Of a DNA stretch of 8,411 nt, positions 1 through 4,605 are shown one piece after another (the first letter of the stretch is position 1; each line of letters begins with the position of its first letter). Under the pieces are notes generated by a model. The model did not search any database. It was not told the origin of the DNA and saw nothing but the letters and a program-made list of their open reading frames with translations. Source of the DNA: Treponema sp. (GTDB lineage Bacteria; Spirochaetota; Spirochaetia; Treponematales; Treponemataceae); NCBI GenBank assembly GCA_017617145.1, contig JAFZWX010000192.1:1-8411 (forward strand), read 5' to 3'. The translations under genes and the position numbers were made by a program.

Positions 1-1
1 T

Positions 2-73
2 CTGCTTGAACTGAAAAAGAATGTGGACATTCTCCAGGAACAGCTCCTGAAAATGTCCATCAAACCTAAATAA
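2..73 (+). CDS. C-terminal end of an unidentified protein (left-truncated)
   Basis: An open frame enters from the left edge and ends at TAA 71-73. The visible 23 residues begin LLELKKNVDILQEQ and end in KMSIKPK. Leu/Val/Ile are spaced as in an amphipathic or coiled-coil helix, followed by a short basic tail. The codons look richer in G/C than the peptide island to the right, so this gene probably belongs to a different sequence background. I do not recognise the family. A transposase or a cytoplasmic coiled-coil protein would both fit, and no function is assigned. Confidence 0.45.
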   Translation: MLELKKNVDILQEQLLKMSIKPK

Positions 74-134
74 TTTCGGTTAGAATTCTAACATGATTTA
101 CGGTTAGATTTCGGTTAGATTTTTACATGATTTA
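74..134. repeat. Short direct repeats with a 14-bp palindrome between convergent genes
   Basis: The octamer CGGTTAGA occurs at 77-84, 101-108 and 112-119, and ACATGATTTA occurs at 91-100 and 125-134. Together they make two imperfect ~26-bp copies (74-100 and 109-134) with a partial third copy between them. The first copy holds a perfect palindrome, GTTAGAATTCTAAC (79-92). The block fills the gap between two convergent genes, and the last three bases are the stop codon of the - strand gene. It may be a dispersed intergenic repeat. There is no T-tract typical of an intrinsic terminator. Confidence 0.6.
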
Positions 135-530
135 ATACGGAAGGTTCATGCCATGTTCAATTACATTTGGATTTCCTCCTTCAAATGTAGAAATAAAATT
201 GAGCCTTTTAAATAAATCAGCATCATCACTAGGTAAGTGTGCATAATATTTCTGAAAGCCTCGTATTTCCGCCATGTATATGCAAAGATGTGCAATAGCA
301 GTTCGTTCTGGTTCATCACAGCCCGCTGCAAATGGAATAGTTGCAATCAATTTTGCGGTTTTACAGCTCTTAAACCATTTTGTTTCCTTTCGGGAAAAAC
401 GAAAAACTTTTCGCATTTCTGTAACAAGATAATTCCAAATACTTTCTGGCATCTCTAAATTATTTGTTAATGTAGAGTTCTGCTCTGTTTCCATCAAATT
501 TTCAATGTAAGCTAGATTAGTCATATTCAT
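132..530 (-). CDS. Hypothetical soluble protein, 132 aa
   Basis: This is a complete - strand frame from ATG at 530-528 to TAA at 134-132. On the coding strand an AAGAGG Shine-Dalgarno lies 7 bases before the ATG, so I prefer the first ATG to the second one two codons later. The protein has no signal peptide or membrane segment. Residues 30-60 are rich in Lys, Arg and aromatic residues (for example VFRFSRKETKWFKSCKTAK). A central stretch, IPFAAGCDEPERTAIAHLC, looks like the start of a helical core, and the C-terminus ends in NLPY. The family is not recognised. It is divergent from the peptide island and has its own promoter, so it is probably not part of that pathway. Confidence 0.75.
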   Translation of the reverse strand: MNMTNLAYIENLMETEQNSTLTNNLEMPESIWNYLVTEMRKVFRFSRKETKWFKSCKTAKLIATIPFAAGCDEPERTAIAHLCIYMAEIRGFQKYYAHLPSDDADLFKRLNFISTFEGGNPNVIEHGMNLPY

Positions 531-560
531 AATAGTACCTCTTAAAAAGTAATTTGTTTA

Positions 561-569
561 ATTATAACA
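561..569 (-). promoter_or_regulatory. Extended -10 promoter for the 132-aa gene
   Basis: On the - strand this reads TGTTATAAT: a perfect TATAAT -10 hexamer (566-561) with the extended TG element one base upstream (569-568). No good -35 hexamer lies 17 bases upstream, which is acceptable for an extended -10 promoter. It would start transcription near 554, giving a 5' UTR of about 25 bases that contains the AAGAGG ribosome binding site. Confidence 0.55.
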
Positions 570-590
570 TGTATCGATTTTATTTTGGGA

Positions 591-715
591 TGTGATTCGT
601 GTAATATTTTATTCGATTTGATTGTTGATAATATTTTTATCACTTGTCTCTTGAATGATTCAGGGATAATAACCATGTCTCAAAATCATCTGATTGTGTT
701 TCGTGTAATATTTTA
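591..715. repeat. Pair of 21-bp direct repeats in the gap upstream of P1
   Basis: TGTGATTCGTGTAATATTTTA (591-611; one base shortened here as its core TTCGTGTAATATTTTA at 596-611) recurs at 695-715 with one mismatch, and the 16-bp core at 700-715 is exact. The start-to-start distance is 104 bases, close to ten helical turns. The pair lies between the divergent 132-aa gene and the P1 cassette and is absent upstream of P2. It could be a tandem operator or part of the P1 promoter. I see no convincing -35/-10 pair on the + strand. The rest of the 531-764 gap is AT-rich and holds no gene I can support. Confidence 0.5.
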
Positions 716-764
716 AATTTATATATTGCATTTTCGATAATGAGGTTTTACCATTCCAATTAGT

Positions 765-980
765 AAGTCCTTCGTTGAAGGATAAAAAGGCAGCTTGTAC
801 CTACAATACAAACTGTCTTGTACAAAAGGGATGTAGCCTTAAGAATACATTCCTATTGTACAGATATTACAAAATGCAATCAAGAAAATGATGTGATTGC
901 AAAAGGAGAATCATTATGATTAATGGTTTGTTTAAAGAAATTTCCGAAGAGGAAATGATGAGTGTTAATGGTGGTTGTGG
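765..980 (+). repeat. Leader cassette copy 1 (upstream region plus P1 leader)
   Basis: This block is repeated at 3385-3602. The noncoding part (765-915) aligns end to end with 3385-3537. Differences are a few substitutions, a 2-base insertion in copy 2 and one diverged hairpin loop just before the Shine-Dalgarno. The first 65 coding bases (916-980) are identical to 3538-3602, including all wobble positions. Identity stops inside the Cys-Gly-Gly-Gly motif that follows the Gly-Gly cleavage site, and the cores then differ completely. The cassette therefore carries regulatory region, ribosome binding site, leader and the first core residues. Confidence 0.95.
768..901 (+). promoter_or_regulatory. 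Structured 5' leader of P1: four candidate hairpins
   Basis: Four inverted repeats follow one another. H1 is TCCTTC-GTT-GAAGGA (768-782). H2 is AAGGCAG (787-793) with CTGTCTT (813-819), and TTGTA/TACAA pair inside it. H3 is GGGATGTA (828-835) with TACATTCC (846-853). H4 is TGCAATCA (875-882) with TGATTGCA (894-901), an 8-bp perfect stem ending 2 bases before the AGGAG at 904-908. TTGTAC also recurs at 795, 818 and 856, so protein binding to DNA is an alternative to RNA folding. The role in expression control is inferred. Confidence 0.55.
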
Positions 981-1119
981 AGGTGGATCTCCAAGTCCTG
1001 GCAATTCAAAAGCTGTACCGGGTAGTAAGCCAACTATTGCAGAAATAATTGTCGAAACTATGCAAGCTTATGTTAAATATTGTTCTTGGAAATATTATCC
1101 AGAATGTAATGGTTGGTAA
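916..1119 (+). CDS. P1: double-glycine leader peptide precursor, 67 aa
   Basis: This is a small secreted-peptide precursor. Its 20-residue leader, MINGLFKEISEEEMMSVNGG, has the acidic/hydrophobic pattern and terminal Gly-Gly cut by C39 peptidases. The start is ATG with AGGAG 7 bases upstream. The 47-residue core opens with CGGG, continues through a Ser/Pro/Gly-rich stretch and ends in an aromatic region, YCSWKYYPECNGW. Core Cys are C21, C56 and C64. The leader is identical to that of P2. The Cys residues and the radical SAM/SPASM gene 900 bases downstream suggest a thioether-type or carbon-linked modified RiPP, but the modification is not visible in sequence. The aromatic C-terminus would also suit cyclophane chemistry. 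A hairpin follows the gene before CPBP1. Confidence 0.85.
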   Translation: MINGLFKEISEEEMMSVNGGCGGGSPSPGNSKAVPGSKPTIAEIIVETMQAYVKYCSWKYYPECNGW

Positions 1120-1132
1120 TAATTATTTGGAA

Positions 1133-1169
1133 GTATCCAAGATGAATAATTTATTATTGTCTTGGATAC
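1133..1169 (+). terminator. Hairpin between P1 and CPBP1 (attenuator or processing stem)
   Basis: GTATCCAAGA (1133-1142) and TCTTGGATAC (1160-1169) form a perfect 10-bp stem. The loop can extend it through AATAA/TTATT pairing. It is followed by ATTTAAAAAAGG, not a clean T-tract, so full termination is unlikely. The position after a precursor gene and before its accessory gene is typical of stems that keep precursor mRNA more abundant than downstream mRNA. Confidence 0.6.
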
Positions 1170-1190
1170 ATTTAAAAAAGGATTAATCAA

Positions 1191-1778
1191 TTGATAAAGC
1201 AATGGAAAAACTTACTGTTAGTCACATTTATTCTAGAAATAGTATTATTAATTGAAACATATATAGTCTCTATTTTCTTTAAGAATTATAATTTTAATAT
1301 TTATCCCTTTATTTGTTTATTTGGAACTATATTAGTAATTCTTTTCTATCCTGAGAAAATTATAGATAAGATTCATACTAAAAAAATTAGATTCTTTTTA
1401 TCTATATTTGTTTATGTAGCTGTGTTATTTTTTCTTTGTTCTATTCTACTCTACGGAAAGAACATACTCATAATTGATTTTCAAAAAAAGTATGAAGATA
1501 TTTTAATAATATTGCTTATAGCTTTTTTTGAAGAATTAATTTGTAAAAAAGTTGTGTATAAATTTCTATCAAAAAAAATGTATTCTATTTTTGCTATTAT
1601 ATTATCTATTATTTTTTTTGTAATTAACCATCAATTCTTTTGGAAAAATTGGAGATGGGCATCATATTTGTTTTTTGGAATAATATCATTTACTTGTTAT
1701 TTTTTATATCCATCTATTGTTTTGTCAATAACGTTTCATTTCTTATGGAATTTAAGTTTATTACTTTTACAAAATTAG
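1191..1778 (+). CDS. CPBP1: CPBP-family intramembrane protease, 195 aa
   Basis: This is a hydrophobic protein with about six to seven membrane segments (roughly 7-29, 36-53, 67-88, 102-118, 132-150, 157-175 and 177-193). The C-terminal half carries CPBP (Abi/CAAX-like) signatures. These are E114-E115 in FFEELICKK, with Lys in place of the usual Arg of EExxxR, H147 in FFVINHQF, and H183xxxN187 in TFHFLWN. The start is TTG with AAGGA 8 bases upstream. An in-frame stop lies just upstream and no suitable ATG exists. CPBP proteins in bacteriocin loci are linked to self-immunity or to peptide processing in the membrane. The gene lies directly behind P1 and ahead of the maturase. It is very T-rich, as expected for this protein class. 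Immunity to P1 is inferred. Confidence 0.8.
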   Translation: MIKQWKNLLLVTFILEIVLLIETYIVSIFFKNYNFNIYPFICLFGTILVILFYPEKIIDKIHTKKIRFFLSIFVYVAVLFFLCSILLYGKNILIIDFQKKYEDILIILLIAFFEELICKKVVYKFLSKKMYSIFAIILSIIFFVINHQFFWKNWRWASYLFFGIISFTCYFLYPSIVLSITFHFLWNLSLLLLQN

Positions 1779-2021
1779 TCTTTCATCTTACGCGTGTAAT
1801 TCTACTTCTAATTTTTTTATTCCCAACAAGTATTTATTGTTGTTATAGATACTATTAATAATTTGTTTTGAAAACTGTAATTCATCATATTCTTGTGATG
1901 TACGTAATATTCAGCATTTTGACTATTGCTTTTGAAAATAAATGGTTTATTCTTTAATAGAAATTGATAAATGAATTCTTGATAAGGAATGACTTTGAAA
2001 AAATAAAAGGATTTCTAAAAA
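1779..2021 (+). other. AT-rich gap between CPBP1 and the maturase
   Basis: These 243 bases hold no supported gene. An overlapping frame that runs past the CPBP1 stop to 1858 has no ribosome site and lacks CPBP motifs. TTGACT at 1919-1924 resembles a -35 hexamer, but no -10 lies at a normal distance. AAAAGG at 2005-2010 is the ribosome binding site of the maturase, 11 bases before its TTG. I see no clear terminator for CPBP1. Confidence 0.5.
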
Positions 2022-3383
2022 TTGAAAAAGCAAAGTTTGGTAGAAAAATTACAGCAATTGAAAAGTCAGAATAGATTTAATCTATTTGACAGTGAAAAAC
2101 GAAATTATTATCTCTATGATGTTTACTCACAAAATCTTTATCCTTTAAATAAGGAAATATATGATTTTTTTATATCAGAAAATGTGATTAGTTATACAAA
2201 GGAAGAAGAAAACAAAATCAAAGAATTTCTTGATTATCTGAATCAATGGAATGGACAAATAAATTATTCAGAATTAACAGAAACACATCTTACTATTAAC
2301 CTTTCTTCTAAATGCAATTTGAATTGTTCTTATTGCTATAGAGATAAAGAATATAAAAATGAAATGTCATTAGAAAAAGCTTTTGAAATAATTGATTATG
2401 CAGATAAGTATTATAAAACAAACAATAATGAAATTGTATTTTCAATAGACATGACAGCTGAATCATTCCTTGATAAAGAAAAGATAAAAGAATTATACAA
2501 AAGGATTCTGGATTATAAGGGGCATCAGAAAATGAGGTTGTGGTTTATGTCAAATGGAACTCGTTTGACTGATGATTATATTGAGTTAATAAAAAAGATG
2601 CCAATAGATCCTTTTTGGGTTAGTCTTGACGGGCCTGAAACAGTCCATAATGCAAACAGAAAGTATTATAATGGCAAAGGTTCTTTTAATGATGTAATTG
2701 ATAATATAAAAATACTTCAAGAAAATAATATAAACATAAAGATTTCATGTGTTCTTACAAGTAATTATCCCTATCCAGACAAATTGTTTAATTATTTAAA
2801 AAGTCTTAGTGTCCAAGGAATTCAAATCTGTCCTGTTAGGAATGGATGCGAAGTATCACTCACAAAAGAAAGTCTTGAAATTGTAAAAGAAAGCTATGTA
2901 AAGCTTTTTGAACAGCTATACATAGAAATAATGAAAAAAGATTTTTCTTCTGTAAAACTTTTGAAAGAAGATTTTATATTGCAAACTTTCTTAATTTTAT
3001 TTAATCGTATTCGTCAGTCAGGTCGTTGTACCTGGGGACAGGAAGCTGTTGTAGATGCACAGGGTAATATGTATCCATGTCTTTATGTAATTGGAAATAA
3101 AAAATATCTTTTAGGAAATATCAATGAAAAAAAGAATGCAAAGGCTTTCTTACATCGGATTACGGTGAATGACAGAAAAAAATGTCAGTCTTGTTGGGCA
3201 AGGTTCTTATGTGGAGGAACATGTCATTATAATTCAATAATTTCTAAGAATTCTGAATTTGAGGTAGATGACATTGAATGTGAATTAAGAATGTTTCTGG
3301 TAACAGAATCAATTAATATGTTAATAAAACTTATGGAAAACGGAGCAGAGTTAAATGAATTTGCGACAGTTTTAAAAAGTTAA
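2022..3383 (+). CDS. Radical SAM/SPASM peptide maturase, 453 aa
   Basis: Radical SAM enzymes of this type cleave S-adenosylmethionine to modify ribosomal peptides, using auxiliary iron-sulfur clusters. The radical SAM cluster motif is C98-x3-C102-x2-C105 (KCNLNCSYC). Typical core elements follow: SNGTRL (about 177-182) and WVSLDGP with VHNANR (199-213). The C-terminal SPASM domain has its seven cysteines: C336, C353, C388xxC391, C397xxxC401 and C420. The segment at 139-150, where this group normally has GGEP, reads SIDMTAESFL and keeps only the Glu. The N-terminal ~85 residues are likely to bind the leader. The start is TTG with AAAAGG 11 bases upstream and an in-frame stop just before it. 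P1 and P2 flank the gene and are the obvious substrates. The exact linkage (thioether or carbon-carbon) cannot be told from sequence. Confidence 0.92.
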   Translation: MKKQSLVEKLQQLKSQNRFNLFDSEKRNYYLYDVYSQNLYPLNKEIYDFFISENVISYTKEEENKIKEFLDYLNQWNGQINYSELTETHLTINLSSKCNLNCSYCYRDKEYKNEMSLEKAFEIIDYADKYYKTNNNEIVFSIDMTAESFLDKEKIKELYKRILDYKGHQKMRLWFMSNGTRLTDDYIELIKKMPIDPFWVSLDGPETVHNANRKYYNGKGSFNDVIDNIKILQENNINIKISCVLTSNYPYPDKLFNYLKSLSVQGIQICPVRNGCEVSLTKESLEIVKESYVKLFEQLYIEIMKKDFSSVKLLKEDFILQTFLILFNRIRQSGRCTWGQEAVVDAQGNMYPCLYVIGNKKYLLGNINEKKNAKAFLHRITVNDRKKCQSCWARFLCGGTCHYNSIISKNSEFEVDDIECELRMFLVTESINMLIKLMENGAELNEFATVLKS

Positions 3384-3384
3384 A

Positions 3385-3602
3385 AAGTCCTTCGTTGAAG
3401 GATAAAAAGGCAGCCTGTACCTACAATACAAACTGCCTTGTACAAAAGGAATGTAGCCTTAAGAATGTACACTCCTATTGTACAGATATTACAAAATGCA
3501 ATCAATACAAAACTACGATTGCAAAAGGAGAATCATTATGATTAATGGTTTGTTTAAAGAAATTTCCGAAGAGGAAATGATGAGTGTTAATGGTGGTTGT
3601 GG
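3385..3602 (+). repeat. Leader cassette copy 2 (upstream region plus P2 leader)
   Basis: This is the second copy of 765-980. Identity begins one base after the maturase stop codon (TAA 3381-3383) and ends inside the Cys-Gly-Gly-Gly motif of P2. Within it, 3538-3602 matches copy 1 exactly. The abrupt start at the stop codon suggests that the cassette was joined to the maturase gene, or that this is its natural upstream limit. The 591-715 repeat region is not part of it. Confidence 0.95.
3388..3523 (+). promoter_or_regulatory. Structured 5' leader of P2: hairpins conserved with P1
   Basis: The same four stems recur. H1 is TCCTTC-GTT-GAAGGA (3388-3402). H2 is AAGGCAG (3407-3413) with CTGCCTT (3433-3439), fully Watson-Crick where copy 1 has a G-U pair. 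H3 is GGAATGTA (3448-3455) with TACACTCC (3468-3475), one mismatch. H4 is TGCAATC (3497-3503) with GATTGCA (3517-3523), the stem kept while the loop differs from copy 1. AGGAG follows at 3526-3530. No clear separate promoter is visible, so P2 may be transcribed from within the cassette or by read-through from the maturase. Confidence 0.55.
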
Positions 3603-3801
3603 TGGGGGATGTAATCCATATGCCGCAATGATGATTTGTGAACAGTGTAAAAAAGATTCAAATGCAGCAACTACTGCTGTACTAGCGGCTGCAGCCGGAG
3701 GTGCTGCTACGGGAGGGCTTAAAGGTGCGATTGTAGCTGCAGTTGTTGCTTATGTTACAGTTAGGAGTTCTCAGAAGAATAATCCAAGTCATCAACATTA
3801 A
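3538..3801 (+). CDS. P2: double-glycine leader peptide precursor, 87 aa
   Basis: The 20-residue leader is identical to that of P1 and ends in NGG. The core begins CGGGCNPY and contains C21, C25, C34 and C37, then a long Ala/Gly/Val-rich hydrophobic segment (about 42-75, including AAAAGGAATGGLKGA), and a polar tail ending SHQH. A Cys-rich N-terminal part before a hydrophobic helix suits a sactipeptide-like or other thioether bacteriocin that acts on membranes. That is inference. I place the start at the ATG with AGGAG 7 bases before it. An in-frame TTG 60 bases upstream is open here but is interrupted by a stop in the P1 copy. The maturase lies just upstream and CPBP2 just downstream. Confidence 0.85.
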   Translation: MINGLFKEISEEEMMSVNGGCGGGCNPYAAMMICEQCKKDSNAATTAVLAAAAGGAATGGLKGAIVAAVVAYVTVRSSQKNNPSHQH

Positions 3802-3824
3802 TGTAGTAAATAATTGATTGCCAA

Positions 3825-3861
3825 AAAAGCTTGAGTAATTTATATAATTGTTCAAGCTTTT
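3825..3861 (+). terminator. Hairpin after P2 (probable weak terminator)
   Basis: AAAAGCTTGA (3825-3834) and TCAAGCTTTT (3852-3861) form a perfect 10-bp A/T-edged stem with a 17-base loop. The T-run is part of the stem and is followed by CAAAAATTTTA, so termination may be only partial. It separates P2 from CPBP2 and may mark the boundary between the two modules. Confidence 0.6.
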
Positions 3862-3906
3862 CAAAAATTTTATACTTTCAGACAACATATTAAAGGATTA
3901 TTCATA

Positions 3907-4605
3907 ATGAAACAAATTTTTAAATTTTTTTTATTGATCCCAGTTCTATTTGCCTTGTTAATGTGTGTAATAAACATTCTTGTTCTAAAATATATAGTAT
4001 TCTTTTTAGAAAATTCTGAATTTAATTCATTCATTAAACAATTTGTCTACAATATTATTATTATTTTATCAGATTGTGTATTATACTTCTTTATGTATAG
4101 GTTTATATGTTACAAATGTAGTAGTTCATCCCGCATTTGGTATTCAATAAAACAAGAATGGGTTGAGAAAATAGAATTATGTAAAAAAATCAAAGAAGAT
4201 AAATTGCTTTTAATTTTGATTGTCTTTTTATTAATAATATTACAAGTTACTTGGTTCTATTTATCTGATTATATCTACAGAAAACTTGGAATATCACCTA
4301 AGAGAAACACATTACAAGATTTCTCATACCTTTTTATCCCTATTTTTGAAGAATTTATTTTTCGAAAACTATTCTTTGACTATTGTGATAAGAATCCAAC
4401 AAAACATATATTTGTATTAAATGTGATGATATTCGCTTTTGCACATTTAATGCCTATGCCAACTCATTATTTCTTAGGGATAATTCTTACTTATTGTTAT
4501 ATAAAATATAAATCAATTCTGTTAAACACATCTCTTCATGTTCTATATAATTTTTTAGGATTATTCTTACCGCCTCTTTTGAATTATATTAAAGAGTTTA
4601 TATGA
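3907..4605 (+). CDS. CPBP2: CPBP-family intramembrane protease, 232 aa
   Basis: This is a polytopic membrane protein with hydrophobic segments near 5-32, 44-66, 99-119, 138-155, 168-185, 187-203 and 206-225. It has all canonical CPBP motifs. E148-E149 and R153 are in FEEFIFRK, F176xxxH180 is in FAFAHL, and H211xxxN215 is in LHVLYNF. It is therefore the one of the three CPBP proteins here most likely to be a working protease. The start is ATG with AAAGGA 9 bases upstream. Its last codons overlap the transporter gene (ATGA, 4602-4605), so the two are translationally coupled. Family members in bacteriocin clusters act in self-immunity or peptide processing. Which role applies here is not visible. 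Confidence 0.88.
   Translation: MKQIFKFFLLIPVLFALLMCVINILVLKYIVFFLENSEFNSFIKQFVYNIIIILSDCVLYFFMYRFICYKCSSSSRIWYSIKQEWVEKIELCKKIKEDKLLLILIVFLLIILQVTWFYLSDYIYRKLGISPKRNTLQDFSYLFIPIFEEFIFRKLFFDYCDKNPTKHIFVLNVMIFAFAHLMPMPTHYFLGIILTYCYIKYKSILLNTSLHVLYNFLGLFLPPLLNYIKEFI

Noticed and set aside
74..134. CRISPR array
   Set aside because: The repeats are too short and irregular, without uniform spacers.
675..716. 13-codon ORF (MSQNHLIVFRVIF) in the gap before P1
   Set aside because: The only ribosome-like bases (AGGG) are weakly placed, and the coding part overlaps the 21-bp repeat. It is too short to support as a signalling peptide.
795..861. TTGTAC motifs (795, 818, 856) as a set of regulator binding sites
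   Set aside because: Spacing is irregular (23 and 38 bases), the first is changed to CTGTAC in the P2 copy, and they overlap the hairpin arms, so folding explains them as well.
1640..1858. 72-codon frame overlapping the end of CPBP1
   Set aside because: It is out of frame with CPBP1, has no ribosome site, and CPBP1 itself is complete with its HxxxN motif and stop.
1919..1958. Promoter for the maturase (TTGACT at 1919)
   Set aside because: No acceptable -10 hexamer lies at 16-18 bases. Read-through from P1/CPBP1 is at least as likely.
3478..3537. 20-residue N-terminal extension of P2 from an upstream in-frame TTG
   Set aside because: The matching region of P1 contains an in-frame stop, it lies in the hairpin region, and the ATG at 3538 has an ideal ribosome site shared with P1.
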